Shown: positions 1 to 8,636, numbered from the stretch's first letter. The stretch is 64,000 bases of DNA from Planctomycetota bacterium (GCA_015654675.1 JAATGM010000006.1:62001-126000), one strand, 5' to 3'. The notes: generated from the sequence alone by a model not told the origin. Translations and numbers: made by a program.

Positions 1-2
1 CG

Positions 3-1031
3 GGCAGCGGGACGCCGCAGTATCTGCCGAATCAGTTCGGCTCGCTGAGCTTCATGTATCGGCGCGGATCGCTTTCGGTGAATGCGGGCGGGCTGCGGGC
101 GCTGCCGATCATGGCGATCGAATATCTGGGCGGGCCGCAACTGGATCTCGACGGCGATCTCGGCAACGGATCGCGCAGTCTGACGCCGGTAAGCGGGCAG
201 ACACCGGTCGCGATTCCGGGATCGACGAGCTCCGTCGGATTGAGCATTAATCACGCCGGCGGCTCGATCGGGCTGACAAGCTTCGACGCAACGGGCACGA
301 ACGAGGGCAGCCAGGGGCTGTCGCCGCTCAACGGTGTAACCGTAAACACGCTCGCGGGGACTTCGACCAACGGCGCGGCGGGCGCTGCGATCAATCCGTC
401 GGTTGATACGCGGAGTGGATCGCTGACCGCGTTTGCGGGCAGCGGCGGGACGCTGACGGGCGTGAGCCAGATTCAGAACCTCGGTTACGAACTGTGGCAG
501 GACGCGACCGATCCGGCTTCGAGCACGGCCAGCACGCTGGGGACGTGGCAGTATCTCGGTGGACTGCGCGGCTGGCTGATTGAGCGGGATGCGAACGGGA
601 ACTTCCCGACGCTGGCCGGCCAGGGACTCGGGTCGACGCTGTGGTCCGCGGTGAGCGCAGTCCCGGGCGGGACCTTCAACACAACGCTGCCGGCCGCGCC
701 GACGACGAGCATCAACGGCGGGACGGCGTTGGACGGCTTCGCCGCGGCCGGGAACGGCGGCCTGGCGCTGGCCGCGTTCGGCGGCGATCTCGGCGCGTAC
801 CTCGACTCGGTGGTCGTGCCGCTGATCAATCCGAACTCGAACAGTTTTGTCTATCTCGAGAGCGCCGGCTTTGGGATCAGCAACAGTCCCGATCCGGTGT
901 TCGGCGACTCGATCGGCTACGACGTGGTGCTGATCGCGCAGTCGCCGCCGGTTCCTGAGCCGGTCACGGGTTTGCTGCTGCTGTGCGCCGTCGCCCTGCG
1001 ACGGGCACGGCCGGCGGCCGGGAGTCGCTAA
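3..1031 (+). CDS. PEP-CTERM surface protein, 5' end cut by window edge
   Basis: The reading frame is open to the first base of the window, so this is the C-terminal 342 residues of a longer protein. An ATG at 54 exists, but the frame continues upstream without a stop and nothing marks that ATG as a start. The sequence is rich in Gly, Ser, Thr and Ala, typical of exported surface proteins, and I recognise no catalytic domain. The C-terminus has a PEP-CTERM sorting tail: VPEPVTGLLLLCAVALRRAR, meaning a PEP motif, a hydrophobic segment and a basic end. By family knowledge such tails are cut by an exosortase in the inner membrane. No exosortase gene is in this window. The gene ends 3 bases before the next start, so the two are probably co-transcribed. 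Confidence 0.8.
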   Translation, partial: GSGTPQYLPNQFGSLSFMYRRGSLSVNAGGLRALPIMAIEYLGGPQLDLDGDLGNGSRSLTPVSGQTPVAIPGSTSSVGLSINHAGGSIGLTSFDATGTNEGSQGLSPLNGVTVNTLAGTSTNGAAGAAINPSVDTRSGSLTAFAGSGGTLTGVSQIQNLGYELWQDATDPASSTASTLGTWQYLGGLRGWLIERDANGNFPTLAGQGLGSTLWSAVSAVPGGTFNTTLPAAPTTSINGGTALDGFAAAGNGGLALAAFGGDLGAYLDSVVVPLINPNSNSFVYLESAGFGISNSPDPVFGDSIGYDVVLIAQSPPVPEPVTGLLLLCAVALRRARPAAGSR

Positions 1032-1034
1032 GCC

Positions 1035-1787
1035 ATGAGATCGCGAAAGGCGTTTACGCTGATCGAACTGCTCGTGTCGATCTCGATCATCGCTTTGTTG
1101 ATCGGGATCCTGCTGCCATCGCTGGCGAGCGGGCGCGAGCGGGCGCGACGCGTAGTGTGCCAGTCGAATCTGCGGCAGATCAACGCGGCGATGTGGAACT
1201 ATTCCGTCGCCGAGGACGGGCACACGCCGGTGATCATGACGCCGATGACGAACGGGACCAACGCGACGACGAATCCCGGTTTCGGACAGTTGACGGTGGC
1301 GGACTCGGCCATCGATCCGTTTGACGCGGATCGGTGGCCGGACGCCATGCCCGCGGTGCTGGCGGCGCATGGCATTGGCGGGGCGGAGAAGGCGTTTGTC
1401 TGCCCGTCGGCGATTGTCGGGTGGCCGAAGTCGGGCGGGAAATTTCGGTTTACGTACCGCGACGCTGGGATGAATCAGATCAACGGCATCCCGAGTGACG
1501 AGGGGACGTACATTCGCGAGACGTTTGGCATGCTGGATGGGCGCAAGCTGGACGTGACGCCGATTCACTTCACCGGGAACCCGGTGGCCGATTCACAGCT
1601 TTATGCGAAGGCGGCCAGCACTCAGGCGCGTGACCTGGTGTTGCGCCAGACCAACGGCGTGCTACTGGGGCCGCACGATGGCGGGATGAATGTCATCACG
1701 CGAAACTTTGATATTGAGTTTCGCAGCCAGGAAAAGGTGAACGAGGAGCTCGGGTCGATTACGGCTGCGGGAGGCGTGCGGTTTTGA
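1035..1787 (+). CDS. Prepilin-like secreted protein (N-terminal methylation motif)
   Basis: The 250-residue protein starts with a short basic stretch and then [20 protein letters not shown]. This is a type IV prepilin/pseudopilin leader, with Phe as the probable first mature residue and Glu at mature position 5. The residue before the cleavage site is Ala, not the usual Gly, as is common in planctomycetes. The start of the mature domain ([16 protein letters not shown]) matches the large planctomycete family of pseudopilin-like proteins (DUF1559-like). Near the C-terminus, [13 protein letters not shown] is a weak version of the H-X9-DG element of that family. It follows the PEP-CTERM gene by 3 bases. 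Its 3' end overlaps the convergent gene by 29 bases. The individual role is unknown. Confidence 0.8.
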   Translation: MRSRKAFTLIELLVSISIIALLIGILLPSLASGRERARRVVCQSNLRQINAAMWNYSVAEDGHTPVIMTPMTNGTNATTNPGFGQLTVADSAIDPFDADRWPDAMPAVLAAHGIGGAEKAFVCPSAIVGWPKSGGKFRFTYRDAGMNQINGIPSDEGTYIRETFGMLDGRKLDVTPIHFTGNPVADSQLYAKAASTQARDLVLRQTNGVLLGPHDGGMNVITRNFDIEFRSQEKVNEELGSITAAGGVRF

Positions 1788-2811
1788 CGTCGGTCGTCCC
1801 GTATTGGGAGAGGTCTACGGTTTCGACCGCACGGTTCGTTACCGTTGCGGGTCGAGTCGACCAGGCGGCTTCGACGGCGGCCAGGAACGAATCGGCTGGT
1901 TTGGCGGATAAAGCGGCGCCAATTGGGGCGGTGCCGACGGGCGCGGGGGCCGAATGATTCTGTCCGGCGATCGCGCGATCGACGGCGGCCAGGCGGGCCA
2001 GAAGCGATGTGCGTTGTTGTTGCAGGTCGCTGAGATCGGATGAAGAGACAACGGCGTCAGTCCACGGGGACGCGGCCGTCGGCGACGTCGGTAAGGGGCG
2101 GGCGGTTGGGGCGGGGCGGATGAATGTTGGTCGCGTGAGCAGGAACAGCACGCCGGCCACGGCGAGACCGATCTTCCAGCGTTTTGGGATACGCGGAAGC
2201 GGATCGGCGGGGTTCATGGTTTGGGCGGCGGGATGCGTAATTTGGGGGATGGCGCTCATGATGACTCCTTGCGCGCCGGTGGCGCGATGTAATGGCAGTT
2301 GACGGGTCCATGTGAGCCGACTCGGCTCGCGGCGGCGACGCCAGACTGCGCCGACGCCGATCGTCAGCGCGCCCGCGAGCACGATGGCGGCCAGCGCAGA
2401 GCCGGCCACGGTTGCGATGGTCAGCAGCCCGGGCCAGAGCCACTGCCACAAGTCGATGCAGACAACCAGCGATAGAAGAAACAGCCCCCACCGGCCGGTG
2501 GGCGGGAGGCGGTCGAGCCAGCGACTCTCGGCGCGGAGCGGCGGTGAAAAGATGAGCGTGAAGGCGAGCAGCATGGTCGCAACGACGGACAGGCCGAATC
2601 TTGTCCAGCCGGCAATGGAGACCAGTTGCGGCGCCTGGAACACGGCGAAGCCGTTGATTCCGTCGGCGAGTAGCAGGGCCAACAGGGCGCGGGGGGCGTA
2701 GCGGGTGACGCGGCCGAGCGCGGGCCAGCGCAAACGTTCGCCGGCGGCGAGGGCGACGGCGACCAGGAAGAGGCCGGCGGATGTGAGCAACGTGCAGAGC
2801 GGTTGGGCCAC
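1759..2811 (-). CDS. Hypothetical membrane protein, possible two-part fusion
   Basis: I chose the GTG at 2811 because GGGAG lies about 9 bases upstream and this start clears the end of the preceding gene. An ATG at 2904 would overlap that gene. The product is 350 residues. The first 180 or so contain five or six hydrophobic segments separated by short charged loops. After a basic stretch, a second part holds one more membrane segment ([16 protein letters not shown]), a Pro/Ala/Thr-rich linker and a short helix ([20 protein letters not shown]). An ATG at 2259 starts this second part in frame and is preceded by a perfect AAGGAG at five bases, so a 166-residue shorter product may also be made. 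No family was recognised. It lies just downstream of a DUF1622-like gene. Confidence 0.55.
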   Translation of the reverse strand: MAQPLCTLLTSAGLFLVAVALAAGERLRWPALGRVTRYAPRALLALLLADGINGFAVFQAPQLVSIAGWTRFGLSVVATMLLAFTLIFSPPLRAESRWLDRLPPTGRWGLFLLSLVVCIDLWQWLWPGLLTIATVAGSALAAIVLAGALTIGVGAVWRRRREPSRLTWTRQLPLHRATGAQGVIMSAIPQITHPAAQTMNPADPLPRIPKRWKIGLAVAGVLFLLTRPTFIRPAPTARPLPTSPTAASPWTDAVVSSSDLSDLQQQRTSLLARLAAVDRAIAGQNHSAPAPVGTAPIGAALSAKPADSFLAAVEAAWSTRPATVTNRAVETVDLSQYGTTDVKTARLPQP

Positions 2812-2842
2812 GTCGCGCGTCTCCCGCGGTGTTGCAATTTGG

Positions 2843-3367
2843 TCAGGAGGCGGCTGCGCCGGCGATTGGCGCGGCGAAGTCGGCGGCGCCGTTGGTGGGC
2901 GCATGCTGGGGCGCGGCTGGGCGGGTCAGGCCGATTGTTGCCCCGCCTTGTGCGCTAAGCTGCGGTTCGAAGCTGGGGGCCGGTAGCGCGGGCTGAAGTT
3001 GCGTTGTTTCCAAGTCAGCCATCGGTGTCTCCCAGCGCTGGCAGAGGCCGATGACGATGCGGCCGAAGACGAGGCCGAAGAGCATGCCGACGCTCTGCAG
3101 ATCTGGGCCGACGACGAGTCGGATCGCGCTGGCGGCGATGAGGAACTCGAGGCCGAGGGCGAGATGGCGCGTGAAGGGGGCGAGGGCGCGCGGCGACCCG
3201 TCGGCGTTGGAGGGCATGAATAGCCGCAGGGCGGACTTGTAGGCTCCGAGGACCATCACGACGACGCCGACCGCGCCGACCAGCGGCGAGATCATGCCGA
3301 TGAGGGCGGAGATCGAGATCTCGGGGATGACGACTTGCTGTTGAGCGATGATTAATGGGCAAGTCAC
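2843..3367 (-). CDS. DUF1622-like small membrane protein
   Basis: The GTG at 3367 has GGAG about eight bases upstream, and an ATG at 3430 has no such site. The 174-residue product has a hydrophobic segment near residues 18-42 (ISPLVGAVGVVVMVLGAYKS), then a charged turn. It continues with TRHLALGLEFLIAASAIRLV, whose 'LALGLEFLIAAxxIR' pattern resembles the second membrane segment of DUF1622 proteins. A third hydrophobic stretch (MLFGLVFGRIVIGL) follows, and the C-terminal 50 residues are Pro/Ala-rich and probably disordered. Function of the family is unknown. It precedes the next minus-strand gene by 31 bases and is divergent from the redoxin gene. The family call is from memory of the motif, not a search. 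Confidence 0.5.
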   Translation of the reverse strand: MTCPLIIAQQQVVIPEISISALIGMISPLVGAVGVVVMVLGAYKSALRLFMPSNADGSPRALAPFTRHLALGLEFLIAASAIRLVVGPDLQSVGMLFGLVFGRIVIGLCQRWETPMADLETTQLQPALPAPSFEPQLSAQGGATIGLTRPAAPQHAPTNGAADFAAPIAGAAAS

Positions 3368-3511
3368 GCGACGTCTCCAAGGGGCCAGAGTTTCGATGCG
3401 GGTGGCGGCGTTCGCGCACCCGTGACCCACAACGGAGCAATTCTGGTGCCACTATCGCAAGGCGAGTATTGGCGTTGCGGCGCGGCTCCGGGTGGTGCGG
3501 CATGGTTGTTG

Positions 3512-3540
3512 GGCGACCAAGTCTGGTCGTCAGGCGACCA
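3512..3540. promoter_or_regulatory. Alternating hairpin element A-B-A'
   Basis: GGCGACCA occurs at 3512-3519 and again at 3533-3540. Between them, TGGTCGTC (3524-3531) can pair with either copy, with one G-U wobble. The two hairpins exclude each other. The element lies about 80 bases upstream of the redoxin start and upstream of the sigma-54 promoter, so it may be a DNA operator rather than a leader RNA. Confidence 0.3.
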
Positions 3541-3591
3541 GCGCGGAGATCGCTGATCGCCGATCGGCGTGGGATTTCGAACGATTGCGAG

Positions 3592-3607
3592 CGGCACACG
3601 GTTTGCA
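3592..3607 (+). promoter_or_regulatory. Candidate sigma-54 promoter
   Basis: CGGCACACGGTTTGCA matches the RpoN consensus TGGCACRNNNNTTGCW at all fixed positions except the first T. GG (3593-3594) and GC (3605-3606) are separated by exactly 10 bases. The expected transcription start is near 3618, three bases before the redoxin ATG. This fits the absence of any Shine-Dalgarno sequence there and suggests a leaderless or nearly leaderless message. A sigma-54 activator gene closes the same gene block (8858). Confidence 0.5.
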
Positions 3608-3620
3608 CTCTGTCGGCTCG

Positions 3621-4316
3621 ATGCCGACGACGACGCAAACTCGCCGCGCGCTGCGATGGCTGTCCCTTGGGACGGCCGTGAGCTGGTGCGGTGTCGGGGC
3701 GTTTTTTCTTTTCGGGCGGTCGGGGTCGGCGGCGAGTTCGGGCGAGCCGGGCGGACGATTTCGATTTGCGAGTCGCGAGAAGCACTACGTCACACTGCCG
3801 CAACTGGCGGAATCGGGAGCGATGAAGGCGGCCCGGCCGGCCGTGCAGGTGGTGAACTGCGCGGATGGCGAGCGGCGGGAATGGGCAGCGCTGCTCGGCG
3901 ACCGGCCGGCGTTGGTGGTGTTCATCAAGCAGGGGTGCCCGTGCAGCGTTGAGTTTGAGCCATACATTCAGAATCTAGTGAATCTATATCGCGATCGCGT
4001 GTCGTTCGTTGGCGTGTTCGATGGCGCGCCGCGCAAAGCACGCGAATACGCCGCTGCCAACACGGTGGGATATCCGATTGTTGCCGACGCGAAACTTGAA
4101 CTTGTGCGAACGTTCAAGGTGAAGAACGGCGGGTATGTCGGGTTGATCGGCCGCGACGGTGCGGTCGAGACGCTCTGGCCCGGCTTCTCAGTTTCGATGA
4201 TCGGCGAATTGAATGAAGCGGTCGCGCGGGCAGCCGGGGTGGCGGCGCGGGCGATTGAGACGCGCGGGTTGCCCACCGTGCTGACAACGGGTTGTCCTTA
4301 CGAATTGAATCCTTGA
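3621..4316 (+). CDS. Membrane-anchored redoxin with CPC motif
   Basis: The start at 3621 gives a basic N-terminus and a membrane anchor at residues 11-31 (LRWLSLGTAVSWCGVGAFFL), so the domain should face the periplasm. An upstream in-frame ATG at 3492 lies before the promoter and adds a non-coding-looking extension. The domain is an AhpC/TlpA-like thioredoxin fold: a strand VVFIKQ, then GCPCS (Cys106 and Cys108), SFVGVF, a cis-Pro-like YPIV and GLIGRDG. A CxC pair replaces the usual CxxC, which fits a thiol donor or a copper-handling SCO-like role more than a general oxidase. It is seven bases upstream of the Tat-exported propeller gene, so assisting that protein's copper or disulfide maturation is the natural inference. 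Confidence 0.7.
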   Translation: MPTTTQTRRALRWLSLGTAVSWCGVGAFFLFGRSGSAASSGEPGGRFRFASREKHYVTLPQLAESGAMKAARPAVQVVNCADGERREWAALLGDRPALVVFIKQGCPCSVEFEPYIQNLVNLYRDRVSFVGVFDGAPRKAREYAAANTVGYPIVADAKLELVRTFKVKNGGYVGLIGRDGAVETLWPGFSVSMIGELNEAVARAAGVAARAIETRGLPTVLTTGCPYELNP

Positions 4317-4323
4317 GGTCCAT

Positions 4324-5889
4324 ATGGCAACGCAGATTTCCCGGCGAAACGCAATTCAGTCGTTGTTGGCGATGGCCGGCGGCGCGGCAGTTTATGAGGG
4401 CGTGCGGTCGGTGATGAACACGCCGGCGTTTGGCGGGCAGTCGTTCAACGCCGGAACGCTGGGGCAGGCCCATGCGGCGCTGGGGAACTGGGTGTATCTC
4501 ACGCCGCAGAAGCTGGGCGGCGGGACGCATTGCTGCGACATGGGGACCGGCAAGACGCTGGCTTGGATTTCGTACTGGAACTATGGCGATACGTGTCCGA
4601 TCTCGCATCACCTGGCGGCCTATCCGTCGCCCGACCCTTACAAGGGGTTTGAGTTCATCAACTCCACGCAGGGTGGGAAGAACGTGATGATCTACGGATT
4701 GCCGACGCGGATACAGTCGCGCGGCATCCTGGATCGATACGGGCAGGGGAACAACATCTACCGGGTCTACTTCGACGGCCAATCGATGAATCTCATCGAA
4801 AACGTTGCCGAGACGACTGGCATGGGGCTGGGCGTGCACACGGTGATTTTTCCGGATGGCAAGGGGTTCGCCGGGGCAGACGGGCAGAAAGATGTTTGCG
4901 CATTTTTTGATCGGCCGGGGCTGACGGAGAAGACCAAGGTTCAGATGGCGTTTCGCGGCGACTGGGTGCCGAACAATAAGAACGACCTCGACAAGACCTG
5001 GATGGAAGGCGGCACGCTGCGTTTGGTGCGGCTGTCTCCCGCGACGGAGACGGGGAAGTTTGAGCTGGAGGGGACGCGCGGAAACAAGATCGACTGGGAG
5101 ATGGTGCCGATGGCCGAGCACCTGGTCTGGACCGGGCGGCTGCCGGGCGAGGACCCGCGCGGGCTGACTGGGCTGGACGCGGTGGTTCACCATCCAGGAA
5201 ATCGGTACTCGGCGCTGATCTTGCGGATGCCTTCAGCGGCGCTGATCGTTGATCGCACGACCTGGGAGCCGGTGTGCTGTCTGCACAACCCGGAGGGCTC
5301 GCCGGGGAATCTGCCCATCAAGAAGGTCTCGAACAGCCCGGATACCTGGGAAGTGCGGTTCGAGGACTGCAAGTGCGTCGGGCACGAGGCGGGGTTTTCG
5401 CCGGACGGCAAGAACTTCACCATGATGAACAACATCCAGCAGAACAACATGGCGGTGTTTGATACGTCGGACGCCGACCCGCGGAAGTGGAAGAAGATCA
5501 CGTGGGTAAAAGATCCGAAGTGGGTGGGCGATTATCCGAGTCCGTTCCATCTGTGCTTCTCGATGGACGGGAGCAAGATGTTTGTGTCGGTGCTTTCGCC
5601 GAAGCCGGCCAACAGCGCGTCGGTGGTGGTGGATACAAAGACCTGGCAGATCATCAAGAAGTTTGAAAACATCGGGCCGGATTGTCAGACGATGGCGGTG
5701 ACTTACGACGGCAAGTATGTGTTGCAGATCTTCAGCGGGTTTCAACGGCTTTCGACCGGCGTGTTCATCTATACGCAGGATACGCTGGAGCCGGTTGGGT
5801 ATCTGCCGAACTTTGGCGGGCACCATGATTGCGTGATCGTTCCGCGCGACACGCGCGAGCTGCTGAACAGCCGGTGCACGACACTGTAG
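4324..5889 (+). CDS. Tat-exported multicopper-type beta-propeller, thiocyanate dehydrogenase/N2O reductase-like
   Basis: The 521-residue protein begins with a Tat signal (SRRNAIQSLLAMAGGAAVYE), so it is exported folded, probably with cofactor. The rest reads as a beta-propeller with repeated SPDGK/SMDGSKM/YDGKYV turns. Histidines sit at conserved-looking blade positions: H95-H96 (ISHHLAAYPSPDP), H172 (GVHTVIFPDG), H289-H290 (VVHHPG), H354 (GHEAGFSPDGK), H409 (PFHLCFSMDG) and H500-H501 (GGHHD). Acidic E265 and D285 lie between. This order recalls the copper sites of thiocyanate dehydrogenase and of the N2O reductase propeller. There is no C-terminal CuA cupredoxin domain, so it is not a classical NosZ and thiocyanate dehydrogenase is the closer match from memory. 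Substrate and metal are inferred. An ABC transporter and a CPC redoxin flank it, as expected for a maturation cluster. GAGG precedes the start. Confidence 0.6.
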   Translation: MATQISRRNAIQSLLAMAGGAAVYEGVRSVMNTPAFGGQSFNAGTLGQAHAALGNWVYLTPQKLGGGTHCCDMGTGKTLAWISYWNYGDTCPISHHLAAYPSPDPYKGFEFINSTQGGKNVMIYGLPTRIQSRGILDRYGQGNNIYRVYFDGQSMNLIENVAETTGMGLGVHTVIFPDGKGFAGADGQKDVCAFFDRPGLTEKTKVQMAFRGDWVPNNKNDLDKTWMEGGTLRLVRLSPATETGKFELEGTRGNKIDWEMVPMAEHLVWTGRLPGEDPRGLTGLDAVVHHPGNRYSALILRMPSAALIVDRTTWEPVCCLHNPEGSPGNLPIKKVSNSPDTWEVRFEDCKCVGHEAGFSPDGKNFTMMNNIQQNNMAVFDTSDADPRKWKKITWVKDPKWVGDYPSPFHLCFSMDGSKMFVSVLSPKPANSASVVVDTKTWQIIKKFENIGPDCQTMAVTYDGKYVLQIFSGFQRLSTGVFIYTQDTLEPVGYLPNFGGHHDCVIVPRDTRELLNSRCTTL

Positions 5890-5914
5890 AGCGGGCGGGT
5901 CGCGGAGCGATGGC

Positions 5915-7171
5915 ATGATCGCCAACAGCTTTGTGTCGTCAGGGTTTGTGGGCGGTGGGGCGGCGAGCGGCGGCTGGCGACTGCTCGGGCGACTGGCGAT
6001 TCAGAACATGGGCCGGCGGCCGACGCGGACGGTGCTGCTGGTCTTGTCCGTTGCGCTGGGGACTGGGGCGATTTTTTCGGGATTGACGGTTGGGCGCGGG
6101 ATGGCCGGGAGCATGGAGGCCGGATTCGCACGGATGGGGGCCGATCTGGTCGTTGTTCCGAAGGACACGCTGGTCAATTTGACGAGTGCGCTGCTGACGG
6201 TTGAGCCGAGCGAGCACATGCTGGATGCGGCGGCGGTTGAGCAGGTGTCGTACATCTCAGGCGTTGAGGCGGCCGCACCGCAGCGGCTTTATCGAGTGGC
6301 GACGAATGTTGGCGGGCATGCGCATGACGCGAACCTGGTCGCGTTCGATCCTTCGCGCGACTTCACCGTGCAGCCGTGGATTCGCGAGCGGCTTGAGCGC
6401 TCGTTTGGAGCGGGAGATGTGCTGGTCGGCGGGCGGCGCGATGAAAAGCCGGGCGATCGGGTGAGCATCGGGGCGCAGACGCTGACGGTGTATGGCCGGC
6501 TGGAGCGGACGGGCGTCGGGCCATTTGACTATTCCGCGTTTACTTCATTTGAGACGGTGGATGGACTCGCGAAGGCCGGTTCGCCGCTGGCGGGACATGA
6601 CCCGTCGAAGATATCCGCCCTGCTCGTCCGGCTGCGCGTGGGTGCAACGGCCGAGCAGGTCCGCTTTGCGATCGCGAAGATTCCGGGCGTGAAGGTGGCG
6701 GTGGGCGGGGCGGTGCTGACTTCGACGCGGCAGGGGCTGTCGGCGCTGTTCGGCGGGATGGCGCTGTTTGCGGCGATCATTCTGCTGGGCTTCGGCGTGA
6801 TGGTGTGCGTTTTATTTTCGGCGATTGTCGCCGAGCGGCGGCGCGAGATCGGGTTGCTACGCGCGATGGGGGCGCGGTGCCGGCAGGTAGTACAGATGTT
6901 TGTGGCCGAGGCGGCGCTGACGACCGGGCTGGGCGGTGCTTGCGGCATCATTCTGGGCGGCGGGCTGCTGCTGATCTTTCAGAGATCGCTGGTGTATTAC
7001 TTCAAGACGGTCAACGTGGCGTTCGTCTGGCCGGCGTGGAGTTTTGTGGTGGGATTGGTGGCGGTTTGTGCGCTCACTTCAGCCGGGGTGGGGTTGCTGG
7101 GGGCGTACCTGCCGGCGGCGCGGGCCGGGCGGGGCGATCCGTACGATTTGATTCAGGGCGAGGGGAAGTAA
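5915..7171 (+). CDS. ABC transporter permease, MacB/FtsX type
   Basis: The 418-residue protein has the FtsX/LolCE/MacB layout. A first membrane helix lies at residues 35-57 (RTVLLVLSVALGTGAIFSGL), followed by a periplasmic MacB-type domain of about 200 residues. Three more helices follow at about 275-300 (MALFAAIILLGFGVMVCVLF), 330-355 and 370-400. Between helices 2 and 3 is the diagnostic ERRREIGLLRAMGA element that couples to the ATPase. It ends one base before the ATPase start, so the two form one transporter. Such transporters act on lipoproteins or periplasmic substrates. Next to a copper-type propeller it may serve a role like the NosDFY transporter, but that is inference; FtsX-type permeases are not homologous to NosY. 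Confidence 0.85.
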   Translation: MIANSFVSSGFVGGGAASGGWRLLGRLAIQNMGRRPTRTVLLVLSVALGTGAIFSGLTVGRGMAGSMEAGFARMGADLVVVPKDTLVNLTSALLTVEPSEHMLDAAAVEQVSYISGVEAAAPQRLYRVATNVGGHAHDANLVAFDPSRDFTVQPWIRERLERSFGAGDVLVGGRRDEKPGDRVSIGAQTLTVYGRLERTGVGPFDYSAFTSFETVDGLAKAGSPLAGHDPSKISALLVRLRVGATAEQVRFAIAKIPGVKVAVGGAVLTSTRQGLSALFGGMALFAAIILLGFGVMVCVLFSAIVAERRREIGLLRAMGARCRQVVQMFVAEAALTTGLGGACGIILGGGLLLIFQRSLVYYFKTVNVAFVWPAWSFVVGLVAVCALTSAGVGLLGAYLPAARAGRGDPYDLIQGEGK

Positions 7172-7172
7172 G

Positions 7173-8636
7173 TTGCTTTCGGGACGCGGGCTGTTCAAGA
7201 CCTATGAGAGCGACACGCAGCGAGTGGAAGCGGTCTGCGATGTCGATGTCGAGATTCGGCCGGGGGAGTTTGTCGCGATCGTCGGGCGGTCGGGGTCGGG
7301 GAAGTCGAGCTTGCTCGGTATGTTGAGCGCGCTTAGCCGGCCGACGCGCGGGGCGGTGACGATCGACGATGTGGACTTGTGGTCGCGCTCGGCGGATGAG
7401 CTGGCCGATTTTCGCGGGCGGCGGATCGGGATCGTTTTTCAGTTCGCGAGTCTGCTGCCCACGCTGCGGGCGATCGAAAACGTTGCGATGCCGGCGCTGT
7501 TGGGCGGTGGGGTGCGGTGGGAGGATGCGTACGAGCGGGCGCGAACGATGTTGGGGCGGGTTGGGCTGAGCGCGCGGGTTGATGCATTTCCCGGGGAGCT
7601 GTCGGGCGGCGAGCAGCGGCGGGTGGCGTTGGCGCGGGCCCTGGTGCGGTCGCCGGAAGTCGTGTTCGCGGATGAGCCGACGGCGGACCTGGATGAGGAT
7701 ACCGAGGCGGAGATTCTTGATCTGTTGCTCGAGTTGCAGCGCGACGAGGGATTCTCGCTGCTGATCGTGACACACAGCATGCGGCTGGCGGAGCGGGCGG
7801 ATCGCTTGCTGGAGATGCGCGGCGGGCGATTGTTCGATGCTGCCGTGGCGAATCGGACAGGGTGCGTTGAGCGGCGGAGAGTGATGGAAGTTGGTTCGCC
7901 TTCTGGATCGCGATGGGAGTTGGGTGGGGCGGCAGTTGCTGAGTTAGAACCGAGGATTGACACCGGTTCCGAGCGAGAATTTGAAGATCCAAGAAGCGCT
8001 GTCGTCGCGCCGCGACTGGGGCGCGGGGTTCGACGGTTTGCCGTGAAGTTCGCGGCGTGGACGCTGACGATCGTCATGCTGGGTCTGGCCGGGAATGTTG
8101 GAGCGTCGCTTTATCAACGCCGGCAGTTTGAGAAACGACAGCTTGCGCGCGAGGCGCTGGAGACGGCCGCGATGTCGGGGCTTCGAGCGGATGTCGAGGA
8201 CATTGCGGTCGGAGCGGGAAAGACGTTCGAATTATCGCTGTATTTGTGGAACGTGACCGGCGGGGACGAGTTGTACGTCATGGCGCCGGAGGTTCGGGCT
8301 TACGTACAAGTGGGCAGCAGTTGGCAGGAAGTTCCGCTGCGCGCGGCCGATGGGGCGAGCCAGCAGGTGTTGAAGATCGCGGGGCGGCAGACGTTTCGAT
8401 ATGTGTTTGAGCCCGAGCTGGAGCGATTTGAGGAGTCGATTCCGGGCTACATGCACGTTCGGTTCGCCAACGCGATGCTGGTGAGCCAGCGGGCGGAACC
8501 GAAGGACGATCTGATCGATCGCACCGACAACTACTATGTCTATTTGAAGCCACACGGGGCGGATGAAGAACGGATCCTGAAGGCGTCGCGATTTCCGGGG
8601 AAGCCTCCGGTCTGGATTCCGATGCCGCCGCACTGA
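7173..8636 (+). CDS. LolD-type ABC ATPase fused to a membrane-anchored C-terminal domain
   Basis: Translation starts at TTG (7173), one base after the permease stop. Residues 1-225 are a complete ATPase: Walker A GRSGSGKSS (38-46), Q-loop VFQFASLLPT (88-97), signature LSGGEQRRVALARAL (143-157), Walker B VVFADEP (163-169) and H-loop THS (200-202). LolD/MacB ATPases normally stop near here. This one continues through a charged linker, a membrane helix at about 293-314 (FAAWTLTIVMLGLAGNVGAS) and a 170-residue C-terminal domain that should face the periplasm (FELSLYLWNVTGGDELYVMA and TDNYYVYLKP). I do not recognise that domain. Its fusion to the cytoplasmic ATPase is unusual and probably ties the transporter to the exported enzyme. 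Confidence 0.85.
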   Translation: MLSGRGLFKTYESDTQRVEAVCDVDVEIRPGEFVAIVGRSGSGKSSLLGMLSALSRPTRGAVTIDDVDLWSRSADELADFRGRRIGIVFQFASLLPTLRAIENVAMPALLGGGVRWEDAYERARTMLGRVGLSARVDAFPGELSGGEQRRVALARALVRSPEVVFADEPTADLDEDTEAEILDLLLELQRDEGFSLLIVTHSMRLAERADRLLEMRGGRLFDAAVANRTGCVERRRVMEVGSPSGSRWELGGAAVAELEPRIDTGSEREFEDPRSAVVAPRLGRGVRRFAVKFAAWTLTIVMLGLAGNVGASLYQRRQFEKRQLAREALETAAMSGLRADVEDIAVGAGKTFELSLYLWNVTGGDELYVMAPEVRAYVQVGSSWQEVPLRAADGASQQVLKIAGRQTFRYVFEPELERFEESIPGYMHVRFANAMLVSQRAEPKDDLIDRTDNYYVYLKPHGADEERILKASRFPGKPPVWIPMPPH

